Shown here: in pieces, positions 1 to 8,791 of the stretch | Numbering within the stretch: the stretch's first letter is position 1 | How the letters are laid out: every line of letters starts with the position of its first letter | From: Candidatus Abyssobacteria bacterium SURF_5 | GTDB lineage: Bacteria; Abyssobacteria; SURF-5 | DNA length: 64,000 nucleotides | Assembly (NCBI GenBank): GCA_003598085.1 | Contig: QZKU01000019.1 | Coordinates: 13,394 to 77,393, forward strand | Direction: 5' to 3' | Position numbers and translations under genes: made by a program | Notes under the pieces: model-generated | The model's input: only the letters and a program-made list of their open reading frames with translations | Told to the model about the DNA's origin: nothing | Database searches by the model: none

Positions 1-566
1 TCGACCTCCGGCAGAACTGCTTTGCTTTTCCAAGAATGCACCAAAATCCTGCCCAGTTCGCGGGCGCGCGCAACAATTTCCTCGGTGAATCGGCCGTCCG
101 GAAGCAGGCCCATAGTTGCCCAGACCGAACCGACCGGCGTAATGCCAGTGGTGATCAGGAAATGATTCATGTAGTTGACAATCGGCTCCTCGTCGCCACC
201 GCCCGACGTTACGACTGAGGCGCCATATTTTCCCTCGAATCCCACGCAATGAATCACGCCGCAGCACCTGTCAATGAATGCCTTAAGTTGAGCGCTCACG
301 CTGTAGATGTAGTTTGGACTGCCGAGGATCAGTCCGTCCGCGTCAAGGATCTTCTGCCTGATCTCTTCAAAATCATCTTTCTGCGGACATTTCCCCACTT
401 TATGACAAGTGTCACAGGCGTTGCACGGATTCACTCTCTTGCCCGGGAGGAAAATCGTTTCGACGCAAGCGCCTTCACCTTCCGCGCCTTCACCCACCAA
501 ATCTGCCAATCGCGCTGTCGCACCCCTCGCTTTATGAGGGCTCCCGATGATAGTGATGATTTTCAT
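1..566 (-). CDS. Flavodoxin-family / iron-sulfur flavoprotein-like oxidoreductase (3' end cut off)
   Basis: Reading leftward from an ATG at 566, the frame stays open to the window edge, so the C-terminus is missing; about 188 residues are visible. The start MKIITIIGSPHKARGAT carries the flavodoxin-like FMN phosphate loop (GSPxxxG). A cysteine cluster follows at about residues 47-61 (NPCNACDTCHKVGKCPQKDD), and SPNYIYSVSAQLKAFIDR is the usual FMN-binding segment of the NADPH-dependent FMN reductase/WrbA group. The CxxC..C arrangement is typical of the iron-sulfur flavoprotein branch, which moves electrons in anaerobes. The start is supported by GGGAGGAAGC just upstream. Family is clear; substrate and any Fe-S content are inference. 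Confidence 0.85.
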   Translation of the reverse strand, partial: MKIITIIGSPHKARGATARLADLVGEGAEGEGACVETIFLPGKRVNPCNACDTCHKVGKCPQKDDFEEIRQKILDADGLILGSPNYIYSVSAQLKAFIDRCCGVIHCVGFEGKYGASVVTSGGGDEEPIVNYMNHFLITTGITPVGSVWATMGLLPDGRFTEEIVARARELGRILVHSWKSKAVLPEV

Positions 567-624
567 GCTTCCTCCCGATCAACTAAACATGACGGTCAAA
601 ATGCCGGTGGCTTGCGTTGGATTC

Positions 625-654
625 ATTATCCCATAAAGTGGGGAGAATTGTCAC
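625..654 (-). promoter_or_regulatory. Candidate sigma-70 promoter for the flavodoxin gene
   Basis: On the minus strand GTGACA (654-649), an 18-bp spacer and GATAAT (630-625) lie about 60 bp upstream of the flavodoxin start. One mismatch in each box makes this a moderate candidate. Confidence 0.4.
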
Positions 655-764
655 GGGAGGAAACAAGGAAAAAAGAGTTTCAGAAGGAGCTAAGGCCTTA
701 GGAAATTCCTGCTGTGAGGAAAAAGTCAGACTATCCGGACAGCACCTGGACCCTGCTGGGCCTA

Positions 765-1982
765 TCATTCCTTCGGCTGTTCCAGTTCGGCCGCTTCCGC
801 CTGTTCCAACAGTTGTACGAGGGGAGGCTTAGCGTTCCCTTCAGCTTTTGCGATGGCGAGCGCTGTCAGTCCGGCCTTGTTTCTGGCGGTTGCGTTGGCG
901 CCTCGATCAAGGAGCATTTTTACAGCTTCAGCGTTTCCGACTGATGCGGCGGCCATTAAGGGAGTCTGCCCATTCTTGTTCCTTGCATTCGGGTCGGCAT
1001 TCGCGTTGAGCAGAAGCCGGGCGATTTCGGTTTTGTCCTCGCCAATGGCCATCAATAATGGCGATGATCCATCCTTTGCGGCGAGATTGGGATCGGCGCC
1101 TTTCTCGAGAAGTAATTTTGCGACGTCAGCGTTTCCGGCAGCAACCGCAGCAAGCAACGGAGTCTGCCCATTCTTATCCCGTATATTCGGGTCCGCATTA
1201 TGATCAAGCAGGAGAAGGGTCAGATCGTTTTTGCCTTCACGAACGGCCGTCAGCAGCAGCGCCGACTCCTCCATATCGCGGGCATTCGGATTCGCGCCGC
1301 CATCGAGCAGGAGACCGGCCATCTCCATCTTGTTATCGCGAACGGCCAGCAACAGCGACGTCCAACCATTTCTCGCCGCCGTATCAGGATCAGCGCCTCT
1401 CTGGAGCAGGATTTCGGCCATGTGGAGGTCGTTGTTGAGAGCGGCGATCATCAGCGCGGTGGCGCCTCCCCTGGTCCTCGTATTGACCTTGGCGCCGCCG
1501 TCCAGAAGAATGTACACGATCGACGTGTTTCGCGCGAGAGCAGCGAGCGTGAGCGCGGTGAAGCCTTGGGTGGTTTTTGCGTTCGGATTTGCTCGCATCC
1601 TCAATAAGCTTCTGACGACATCAGAATTTCCGCCGCTGGTGGCAGCCATTATGGCCGTCATGTTGCTGTCCTTGAATGGCGCCCAGCTCTCATCCTCCCC
1701 CAGAAGAAGGTTGGCGGCCTCTTCTTTATTGAGATACCGCTCGATTAATCTTACCGTTTGAAGATCGATTCCGGTGGCATTGGGATCTACCCCATCGCTC
1801 AGCAGAATACGAACATATTTCGAGTTCCCTTTACTTGCTTCTGTCATCAGTAATGTAGAAGAACTGCTTCGATCGGCTGCGGCGGCATATTTGTTGCCGG
1901 AATATGAACTGCAGCCCGCCGTGCCCATCAAGAGCATGAGCATTAGGAACAGTGTCGTGCGAAAATGTCCATTCGCAGTCAT
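765..1982 (-). CDS. Ankyrin-repeat lipoprotein
   Basis: 405-residue protein with a lipoprotein signal peptide: a hydrophobic stretch at 11-20 followed by LMGTAGC, lipidation at Cys24. The rest is about ten ankyrin repeats of roughly 32 residues, each ending in a hallmark such as LLLEKGADPN. A less regular insert of about 40 residues separates repeats 1 and 2. The last repeat runs into a short charged tail (EQAEAAELEQPKE). Ankyrin stacks bind proteins, so this is probably a periplasmic or outer-membrane-anchored scaffold; no partner gene is evident, as its neighbours are unrelated. Repeats and lipobox are plain; function is unknown. Confidence 0.9.
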   Translation of the reverse strand: MTANGHFRTTLFLMLMLLMGTAGCSSYSGNKYAAAADRSSSSTLLMTEASKGNSKYVRILLSDGVDPNATGIDLQTVRLIERYLNKEEAANLLLGEDESWAPFKDSNMTAIMAATSGGNSDVVRSLLRMRANPNAKTTQGFTALTLAALARNTSIVYILLDGGAKVNTRTRGGATALMIAALNNDLHMAEILLQRGADPDTAARNGWTSLLLAVRDNKMEMAGLLLDGGANPNARDMEESALLLTAVREGKNDLTLLLLDHNADPNIRDKNGQTPLLAAVAAGNADVAKLLLEKGADPNLAAKDGSSPLLMAIGEDKTEIARLLLNANADPNARNKNGQTPLMAAASVGNAEAVKMLLDRGANATARNKAGLTALAIAKAEGNAKPPLVQLLEQAEAAELEQPKE

Positions 1983-2147
1983 CTTGCGACCCCTCTCTTC
2001 ACGTCGGTTGTCCGTTTGTCAGACGCCGGCTGGCCTCGTTCCTGCCATTGTCGGCCTTTTCAATAAATTAAGATTTTATTCAGCCGAAGGAGCAAAAAAC
2101 CTGCCAATGAAAACCGTGCTCAAAGCCCGCTACTGCGCGAGTCCTTC

Positions 2148-2176
2148 TTGACACTGGACGTGCTTTCTGGTAATTT
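2148..2176 (+). promoter_or_regulatory. Sigma-70 promoter for the serine-biosynthesis pair
   Basis: A perfect TTGACA (2148-2153), 17-bp spacer and TAATTT (2171-2176). A perfect TATAAT lies a few bases further on (2179-2184) and may serve as an alternative -10. It sits 60 bp before the aminotransferase start. Confidence 0.6.
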
Positions 2177-2236
2177 AGTATAATTTTAGTTATTGAGTTG
2201 CGAAGGGTGTAGTGTTTCTTGTGACGAAGGATTTCG

Positions 2237-3376
2237 ATGAAGAAGAAGCTGCTTATGACGCCAGGGCCGACCTCGACTCCGTCCGAGGTGTTGCTCGCCA
2301 TGGCAAAACCGATCATCCATCACCGGACGGAGGAATTTAAGGCCATCCTCAAGGAAACAAACGAGGGTCTGCAGTACCTTTTCCAGACGAAAAACCCGGT
2401 CGTAATGTTTTCCGCCTCGGGCACGGGCGCGATGGAGGCGGCAGTAGTCAATCTCCTCTCCCGCAACGATTTGGCGCTGGTTGTTCGCGGAGGCAAGTTC
2501 GGCGAGCGCTGGGGCGAGATCTGCGAGGCTTACGGCATGAAGCCCCTTTATATCGATGTCGAATGGGGGCATGCGGTCGATCCGGTCGCCATCCAGTCTG
2601 CCCTGAAAGAGCATCCTGAGATAAAAGCCGTCTTTACTACATTATGTGAAACAAGCACGTGCGTAAGAAACGATATTGAGGCTATCGGCAAGACTGTGGC
2701 CGACACGGCCGCTGTGCTGGTGGTCGATGCCATCAGCGGCTTGTGCGCGGACGATCTGAAAACCGACGAGTGGTCGGTGGATGTTGCGGTCTCCGGCTCT
2801 CAGAAAGGAATCATGCTGCCGCCGGGCCTGTCATTTGCATCGATCAGTCCGAAGGCGCAACAGCTTATAGTCAATTCAAATTTGCCGAAATTTTACCTGT
2901 CCTTTCAGAAGGCGCTCAAAAGCCTCGCGAAAACAGATACGCCCTTTACCTCTGCCGTCTCGCTTATTTACGGCCTCAGGGAAGCCATCCGAATGATCCG
3001 AGCCGAGGGTATCGCCGAGGTGATCCGGCGTCATTCGCGTCTGGCGCGCGCGACGCGTGAGGCCGCCGAGGCTCTGGATTTGAGCCTCTTCTCAAAAGCG
3101 CCTTCCAACGTCGCTACCGCCGTGCAGATGCCGGGCGGGATCGACGCGGATGTTCTCCGCAAGAAGCTGACCGGCGCGTTCGGCATCTCTTTCGCGGGCG
3201 GCCAAGACAAATTGAAAGGAAATATCATTCGCGTCGCTCATTTGGGATATTGTGCGGAATCGGACGTTCTGACGGCTGTTTCCGCTCTTGAGATAGTGTT
3301 AAACAAGATGGGCTACTCAGCCAAACCGGGCACGGCAGCCGCAGCGGCGGAACGTGTCTTCACACAACAGCTATGA
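2237..3376 (+). CDS. Class V aminotransferase (serine-pyruvate/alanine-glyoxylate type), likely in serine metabolism
   Basis: 379-residue PLP enzyme of fold type I. The N-terminal MTPGPT motif is diagnostic of the alanine-glyoxylate/serine-pyruvate aminotransferase family. ASGTGAMEA (60-68) binds the PLP phosphate, VVDAISG (Asp164) contacts the pyridine nitrogen, and SGSQKGIMLPPG places the Schiff-base lysine at Lys190. The usual ETSTG loop reads CETSTC, so its glycine is replaced. It overlaps serA by 4 bp (ATGA), showing translational coupling. In several anaerobes such an enzyme beside serA is proposed to replace SerC in phosphoserine formation, or to run serine/glyoxylate transamination. 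Family is certain; the choice between these roles is not. Confidence 0.88.
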   Translation: MKKKLLMTPGPTSTPSEVLLAMAKPIIHHRTEEFKAILKETNEGLQYLFQTKNPVVMFSASGTGAMEAAVVNLLSRNDLALVVRGGKFGERWGEICEAYGMKPLYIDVEWGHAVDPVAIQSALKEHPEIKAVFTTLCETSTCVRNDIEAIGKTVADTAAVLVVDAISGLCADDLKTDEWSVDVAVSGSQKGIMLPPGLSFASISPKAQQLIVNSNLPKFYLSFQKALKSLAKTDTPFTSAVSLIYGLREAIRMIRAEGIAEVIRRHSRLARATREAAEALDLSLFSKAPSNVATAVQMPGGIDADVLRKKLTGAFGISFAGGQDKLKGNIIRVAHLGYCAESDVLTAVSALEIVLNKMGYSAKPGTAAAAAERVFTQQL

Positions 3377-4986
3377 ATGAGAACAAAAACAGAAAACAGG
3401 TTCAGGCCAGGATTCTGGTAAGCGATCCGCTGGCCGAGCAGGGGATCACCTTCATCAAGAGCCACAACGGCTTTCACGTAGACGTGAAATCAAAGCTGGA
3501 CGCAACCGAATTGCTCTCGGTTATTCCCGCATATGACGCCCTTATCGTGAGAAGCGAAACCAAGGTGACCGAAAAGGTGCTCGAGGCCGGGAAGAACCTG
3601 AAAGTTGTCGGTCGTGCGGGAGTCGGGCTCGATAACATCGATGTGAATGCGGCTACCAAGCGCGGCGTCGTCGTTCTGAATGCGCCTGGCGGGAACACCA
3701 TATCAACCGCGGAACACGCCGTCTCGATGATGCTTGCTCTTGCTCGAAACATACCGCAGGCGTGCTCGTCCGTAAAATCACGCAAATGGGAGCGCAAGCG
3801 TTTTACCGGCACAGAGGTCTATGCCAAGACGCTCGGAATAATCGGACTCGGACGCATCGGCGGCGAAGTCGCCCGCCGCGCTCACGCGCTCGGCATGAAG
3901 CTGCTCGGATACGACCCGATCATTTCTCCGGAAAAGGCGCGCTCGCTGAACGTTGAACCGGTCGATCTCGATGATCTTATTCGGCGGTCGGACTTCATTA
4001 CCCTGCATGTTCCTTTGACCGACCAGACAAGAAACCTCATTTCCTCGCGCCAATTCGCCATAATGAAGGACGACGTGCGCATCATTAACTGCGCGCGCGG
4101 CGGTATCGTGGACGAAGTTGCTCTCTTACAGGCTCTGGACAGCGGCAAAGTGGCCGGCGCCGCGCTCGACGTTTTCGAGAAGGAGCCGCCGCTCGACAGT
4201 CCGCTGCTCGATCACGATCGCGTCATCGTTACGCCCCACCTCGGGGCGTCTACCGAGGAGGCCCAGGTCAGCGTCGCATGCGAGGTGGCCGACCAGGTGA
4301 TCCGCGCGCTTCGGGGCGAGCCCGTCCCGTTTGCGGTGAATGTGCCCCCGATCGATCCGGAAGCCTATCGCGAACTGAAGCCGTATCTTGATCTGGCGGA
4401 AAAGCTCGGACGCTTTCAGTCGCAGTATCCTCTCGGCAACGTGCGCGAGCTAGTGGTCGAGGTATTCGGCGAAATTGAAAATTATGATCTGCGCCCGATC
4501 CGGACCGCCGTTATCAAAGGGTTTCTGGAAGTCTTCCTGCATGAGAACGTCAATTACGTCAATGCTCCGGTATTATTGGCCGACAGAAAGATCGCCGTTA
4601 CCGAACGCAAGGGAAAGATGCTCCGCGATTATGCAAACCTGATAACGGTTCGCGCAATCACCGACCGCGAAGAAAATTCGGTGGCGGGAACCCTCTTCAG
4701 CCTCACCACGCCCCGCATCGTGCGGCTGAACGAATTCCACGTTGATATCTGGCCGGAAGGGGTGGTCCTCATCTGTCTGAACGAAGACAAACCGGGGATC
4801 ATCGGCGGGCTCGGCACGCTCATGGCAAACAACAACATAAATATCGGAGCGATGACGCTCGGCAGGACAAAACGCGGCGGAAAAGCCGCCACCATTCTCA
4901 ATCTCGATGCCGAGTTGACAGCAGAGATTCTCGATGAAGTAAAAAGCGTAAAGTATGTGAATGATGCAAAAGTCGTGATCCTCTAG
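3373..4986 (+). CDS. serA: D-3-phosphoglycerate dehydrogenase
   Basis: 537-residue long-form SerA, which oxidises 3-phosphoglycerate to 3-phosphohydroxypyruvate in the first step of serine synthesis. The NAD fold (about 105-295) contains LGIIGLGRIGGEVARRA. The catalytic triad is visible: Arg in NCARGGIVDE, Glu in FEKEPPL, His in TPHLGASTEEA. An ASB-type intervening domain follows (about 325-450), then a C-terminal ACT domain (about 460-537) that usually mediates serine feedback inhibition. Start ATG overlaps the aminotransferase stop by 4 bp. Length matches the family. Confidence 0.97.
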   Translation: MNENKNRKQVQARILVSDPLAEQGITFIKSHNGFHVDVKSKLDATELLSVIPAYDALIVRSETKVTEKVLEAGKNLKVVGRAGVGLDNIDVNAATKRGVVVLNAPGGNTISTAEHAVSMMLALARNIPQACSSVKSRKWERKRFTGTEVYAKTLGIIGLGRIGGEVARRAHALGMKLLGYDPIISPEKARSLNVEPVDLDDLIRRSDFITLHVPLTDQTRNLISSRQFAIMKDDVRIINCARGGIVDEVALLQALDSGKVAGAALDVFEKEPPLDSPLLDHDRVIVTPHLGASTEEAQVSVACEVADQVIRALRGEPVPFAVNVPPIDPEAYRELKPYLDLAEKLGRFQSQYPLGNVRELVVEVFGEIENYDLRPIRTAVIKGFLEVFLHENVNYVNAPVLLADRKIAVTERKGKMLRDYANLITVRAITDREENSVAGTLFSLTTPRIVRLNEFHVDIWPEGVVLICLNEDKPGIIGGLGTLMANNNINIGAMTLGRTKRGGKAATILNLDAELTAEILDEVKSVKYVNDAKVVIL

Positions 4987-4996
4987 CTCCGGATAA

Positions 4997-6046
4997 ATGT
5001 TTTGGCATCCCGCGGCAGAAGAATTGAACCTTTCTTTTAAAAAAATCCTGGTGACCGGCGGCGCCGGCTATATTGGCAGCCATACAGTCAAAGAACTGCT
5101 CCGGCAGGGCTGTGACACGGTCACGCTCGACAACCTTTCTACCGGCCACCGCGAATCAATATGCGGAGGCGTGTTCGTCGAGGCCGACCTCCGCAACCTG
5201 CAAGCATTGCGTGATACCCTTTCTTCACATCGCATCGATGCCGTCATCCATTTCGCCGCTTCCTGCTACGTGGGCGAATCGGTGAAGGAGCCGATAAAGT
5301 ACTATGAAAATAATGTGCTGTGCGGAATGAACCTGCTGAGCGCGATGGCCGAACGAAATGTGCGCTACATCATTTTCTCATCATCGGCCGCAGTTTACGG
5401 AAATCCGGTGCAGGTGCCGATCCCGGAGGAGCATCAGCAACTCCCGATAAATCCGTACGGCCAGACGAAGTCGCTCTTCGAGGACATCCTGAAAAGCCAC
5501 GAGCGGCTTTACGGCATTCGATCGGTGAGCTTGCGCTATTTCAATGCGGGCGGCTGCGATCCTGACGGCGACATCGGAGAACACCACGATCCCGAGACGC
5601 ACCTGATCCCGCTGGTGCTCGATACCGCGCTCGGCCGTCTCCCGAAGATTTCCATCTTCGGCGACGACTATCCGACACCGGATGGGACCTGCATCAGGGA
5701 TTTTATCCATGTTACCGATCTGGCCGACGCTCATATCCGGTCTCTGGAATATCTGTCCGGCGGAGGAGCGACCACCGCGCTCAACGTCGGCACCGGCAAA
5801 GGATATTCGGTGAAGGAAGTAATTCGCGCGGCCGAACAGGTATGCGGGCGCTCCATCGCTCACACCGTTTCCTCGCGCCGGCCCGGCGATCCTCCGGTCC
5901 TCGTCGCCGCCGCGGATAGGATCAGGCGCGAGATCGGATGGGAACCACGTCGCTCTTCCCTTGAAGAGATTTTGGAAACAGCATGGAGATGGCAGAAAAA
6001 GCTGCGGAAAAGCAGCGACAGGGCCCGTCCTTCTCACTCCGATTGA
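4997..6046 (+). CDS. galE: UDP-glucose 4-epimerase
   Basis: 349-residue extended SDR that interconverts UDP-glucose and UDP-galactose using bound NAD. TGGAGYIGSH (20-29) is the dinucleotide motif, FSSSAAVYG holds the catalytic serine region, and PYGQTK is the YxxxK catalytic pair. RYFNAGGCDPDGDIGE is typical of GalE rather than of dTDP-glucose dehydratases. The N-terminus is about 14 residues longer than usual; a TTG at 5024 could be an alternative start, but neither start has a strong ribosome site. It begins 10 bp after serA and its end overlaps the next gene, so all may be one transcript supplying surface sugars. Confidence 0.95.
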   Translation: MFWHPAAEELNLSFKKILVTGGAGYIGSHTVKELLRQGCDTVTLDNLSTGHRESICGGVFVEADLRNLQALRDTLSSHRIDAVIHFAASCYVGESVKEPIKYYENNVLCGMNLLSAMAERNVRYIIFSSSAAVYGNPVQVPIPEEHQQLPINPYGQTKSLFEDILKSHERLYGIRSVSLRYFNAGGCDPDGDIGEHHDPETHLIPLVLDTALGRLPKISIFGDDYPTPDGTCIRDFIHVTDLADAHIRSLEYLSGGGATTALNVGTGKGYSVKEVIRAAEQVCGRSIAHTVSSRRPGDPPVLVAAADRIRREIGWEPRRSSLEEILETAWRWQKKLRKSSDRARPSHSD

Positions 6047-7638
6047 CCGCCAAACGGCGTGCATGGGTTTTTGCCGCGGCCGCTATCCTGTCGGTTCTTG
6101 TTTATGCGAATTCGCTGAGAAACGACTTCGTATGGGATGATAACGATCTCATAGTCGATAATCCCGCAGTTCATTCATTGTCGCATGTCCCCTCCTTCTT
6201 CACCGGCCATTTCTGGTCACAATCGAATCAGCCGAGTGCGCGCGGTTACTACCGGCCGGCGGTATTGCTCTCATATGCGCTCGATTACGCGGTCTGGGGA
6301 AAGAATCCGGCCGGCTTCCACCTCACAAACATGCTTCTTCATTCGATCGCGGCGGCACTGGTATCTCTATTGGTTCTGCAACTGACGGAAAAAGTCGCGG
6401 CCGCTCTGGTCGCAGGCGTTTTCTTTGCCGTGCTTCCGGTTCATGTCGAATCGGTTGCCTTCATTTCCGGCCGAACAGACGTCCTCGCCACCGTTTTTGT
6501 TCTCCTATCTCTGTGTCTGTACCTCGCCGAGCGAGAATCCGGTCGTCTCTCCTACAAGCTGCCGCTTGCGCTCCTGCTTTTTGGCGCCGGATTGCTTTCG
6601 AAGGAAGTGGCGGCGGTGTTGCCGCTTTTGCTGTTGGCTGTTGAGACAGCAAAGCCCGCCGCAGTGCCGGCGCGAAGAAAGCTGCTTCTTCACACGCCGT
6701 TCTGGCTGATACTTGCGGGATACCTGGCGTTGCGGTTCGGACTCCTGCACATCAATCCCCGGATAGAAGGCAGGTTATCCGCGATCGAGGTACTGCTGAC
6801 GATGCCGTCGGTCGTGCTCGATTACCTCCGCCTGTTAGTGGCGCCGGTTAACTTGTGCGCCGACTACGTCGTGAGAGTGCAACGCTCGATTACCACAGCA
6901 AATCTCGGTGCACTCGGAATCCTTGTTCTCGGAACAATCGCGGTGTTTTTTCTGTTGATGAAGAAACAGCTTTTCGGGCTGTTCCTTGTCTGGATTCTGC
7001 TGTGCCTGCTGCCAGTGCTCCAGATCGTGCCGATCTCGGTGCTCAAGGCGGAACGGTTCCTGTATCTGCCTTCAGTTGGATATTGCGCAATCGTCGGCCT
7101 GCTAAGCGCTTCTATTCTCGATGACGGCGGCCGCCGGAAAAATCAATTTGCCATGATAGGGCTGTTGATTCTTGTCGTTCTTTTTGCTTCAAAAACGAGG
7201 AGCCGCAATTCGTGCTGGCGGAACAGTCTCACCCTCTACCGGAGCACTGCCGCGTGCGCGCCCGACAATTTTCGCGTGCAATACAATCTGGGAAATATCT
7301 ATTTTCGACTGGGACATGTGGAGCTCGCACTTGCGCACACACGGACAGCCTATTCATTGAAACCGGATTTTTCCCCAATCCCGTACAACCTCGGCGTTAT
7401 GTATGAGGCGGCGGAAAGAAAGGAAGACGCCGAGCAGATGTATCGACAGGCGATCAGGCTCGATCCCGATTATGCGCTTGCGCATAATAATTTGGGGGCT
7501 CTCCTGTTCAGTCGAGGAGAATATCAAGAGGCTGAAGCGGAATGGTTGAAGGCGCTTTCGCTCGAGCCTGACTTGGAGTCGGCGAAACAGGGACTGTTGC
7601 TCTTGCATAGGTACAATTCCGGCGGTCGCGAAAAATGA
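5983..7638 (+). CDS. Polytopic membrane protein with C-terminal TPRs (GT-C/TMTC-like mannosyltransferase type)
   Basis: 551 residues. An N-terminal membrane anchor is followed by FVWDDNDLIVDNP, the acidic DD motif in the first outer loop of GT-C glycosyltransferases of the PMT/TMTC type, and YYRPAVLLSYALDY. About ten hydrophobic helices fill residues 25-400. Three to four TPRs cover about 430-545 (for example AYSLKPDFSPIPYNLGVMY). Such proteins are thought to transfer lipid-linked sugars to exported proteins. The gene overlaps galE by 64 bp; an in-frame ATG at 5989 would shorten this only slightly. Coupling to galE agrees with glycan work, but donor and acceptor are unknown. Confidence 0.8.
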   Translation: MEMAEKAAEKQRQGPSFSLRLTAKRRAWVFAAAAILSVLVYANSLRNDFVWDDNDLIVDNPAVHSLSHVPSFFTGHFWSQSNQPSARGYYRPAVLLSYALDYAVWGKNPAGFHLTNMLLHSIAAALVSLLVLQLTEKVAAALVAGVFFAVLPVHVESVAFISGRTDVLATVFVLLSLCLYLAERESGRLSYKLPLALLLFGAGLLSKEVAAVLPLLLLAVETAKPAAVPARRKLLLHTPFWLILAGYLALRFGLLHINPRIEGRLSAIEVLLTMPSVVLDYLRLLVAPVNLCADYVVRVQRSITTANLGALGILVLGTIAVFFLLMKKQLFGLFLVWILLCLLPVLQIVPISVLKAERFLYLPSVGYCAIVGLLSASILDDGGRRKNQFAMIGLLILVVLFASKTRSRNSCWRNSLTLYRSTAACAPDNFRVQYNLGNIYFRLGHVELALAHTRTAYSLKPDFSPIPYNLGVMYEAAERKEDAEQMYRQAIRLDPDYALAHNNLGALLFSRGEYQEAEAEWLKALSLEPDLESAKQGLLLLHRYNSGGREK

Positions 7639-7759
7639 AGCGTGCGCAAGCATCTCGGAGTTGCCTTATCAGCAAAAACTTTTTTGCAGATGAAACGTTT
7701 TCCGCCCGGCTTCGTGTCGGAAAGTAGAAATACCAAGGAATTCCCCAAGCGCGCTCTCG

Positions 7760-7788
7760 TTGCGTTCAGCGGTTGTTTTCCTTATAAT
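7760..7788 (+). promoter_or_regulatory. Sigma-70 promoter of the SEC-C gene
   Basis: TTGCGT (7760-7765), 17-bp spacer, perfect TATAAT (7783-7788), 42 bp before the start codon at 7831. Confidence 0.65.
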
Positions 7789-7830
7789 TGACTGAAGAAA
7801 TCAATCCACGGGTTAATGGAGAAACAGTAG

Positions 7831-8550
7831 ATGGCAACAGTTGGTCGTAATGAACCCTGCCTGTGTGGCAGCGGCAAGAAGTATAAGAAATGCTGTATGG
7901 CAAAGGACACATCAATTAACTTGCAGGAGTTCAGGTCTGCCAGGGCCGAAGAAAGCCTCAGAAACCAGATTCTCAAATTCGCCATGAGTGCACGGTTTAA
8001 AGATGAAATGGTAGAGGCTTACTCCGTCTATACCAGCGGGAAAGCGCTCCTCCCAAAACAGGACCCGCTCGATAACATTCGTTTTCTCGATTGGTTCATC
8101 CACGAGCACGTGCTTTCGAAGGAGAGCAAACCGGTTATGCAGTTGTTCGGAGAGGTTCGGGGCAGGTATCTTGATGATGATCAGAAAAAACTGCTCGATG
8201 AATGGAAACAATCCAGACTGGGAGCATTCGAGGTCGAGAAGGTTGAAGAGAATGTCGTTTCGCTTATCGATGTTTTCACCGGACAACAGCATTCAATAGA
8301 AGACGAGACCGCGCGCGAAGAAGTGAAACAAGGGGAGGTCATCGTTGCGCGCATGACGAGTTCCTGGGGAAAGCAAAAGCTCGGCGGCGCTCCGATTATC
8401 CTGGCGCCCGAAAAGAAACAGAAATTGATGGACGAAGTAAATGCGGCCTTCGAGAAGCATAAAGAAGAACATCCCGATTCCGATATTTCGCAGTACCTCT
8501 CAACGCATGCGCACGTCCTTTCGACGGCCGCGGCGGACTTGCACGGATGA
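7831..8550 (+). CDS. SEC-C motif protein
   Basis: 239-residue protein whose N-terminus, RNEPCLCGSGKKYKKCC (Cys10, 12, 21, 22), is the zinc-binding SEC-C motif best known from the SecA C-terminus. Here it sits at the N-terminus of an otherwise helical, charged protein. The remainder shows no recognised catalytic motif; VSLIDVFTGQQHSIED in the middle resembles segments of other uncharacterised SEC-C proteins. It has its own promoter and is followed by a strong intrinsic terminator, so it is a single-gene unit. Motif certain, function unknown. Confidence 0.85.
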   Translation: MATVGRNEPCLCGSGKKYKKCCMAKDTSINLQEFRSARAEESLRNQILKFAMSARFKDEMVEAYSVYTSGKALLPKQDPLDNIRFLDWFIHEHVLSKESKPVMQLFGEVRGRYLDDDQKKLLDEWKQSRLGAFEVEKVEENVVSLIDVFTGQQHSIEDETAREEVKQGEVIVARMTSSWGKQKLGGAPIILAPEKKQKLMDEVNAAFEKHKEEHPDSDISQYLSTHAHVLSTAAADLHG

Positions 8551-8571
8551 AATAGGAGATGCTTATACGTT

Positions 8572-8608
8572 TCGGCAGGAGCGAAACCCGCTCCTGCCGA
8601 TTTCTTTT
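8572..8608 (+). terminator. Intrinsic terminator after the SEC-C gene
   Basis: A perfect 12-bp stem (TCGGCAGGAGCG 8572-8583 with its complement at 8589-8600), 5-nt loop, then TTTCTTTT. It lies 22 bp past the SEC-C stop. Confidence 0.85.
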
Positions 8609-8718
8609 ATGCTTTGGGCGTGCGGCGTTTTTGTGCTGTCAGTGCGGAACAGACCGCAGTCAACCCTCATCGCTCGTGCAAGCCCCTCCGCATTCCTTCA
8701 GATAGGAAAATCAAATTT

Positions 8719-8747
8719 TTGCCCCGTCATCCGTTTTCTTATATAAT
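8719..8747 (+). promoter_or_regulatory. Sigma-70 promoter of the ribokinase operon
   Basis: TTGCCC (8719-8724), 17-bp spacer, perfect TATAAT (8742-8747), 45 bp before the TTG start of the ribokinase gene. Confidence 0.65.
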
Positions 8748-8791
8748 CATCTCACCAATCTCAGCCAAAAACCCTTTGTCCGGGGGCGCGC

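Noticed and set aside
5381-6064. 227-residue minus-strand frame inside galE
   Set aside because: Antisense to intact GalE; no motif.
7680-7730. Inverted repeat TTTCCG/CGGAAA after the TPR gene as a terminator
   Set aside because: Short stem, long loop and no T-run; not convincing.
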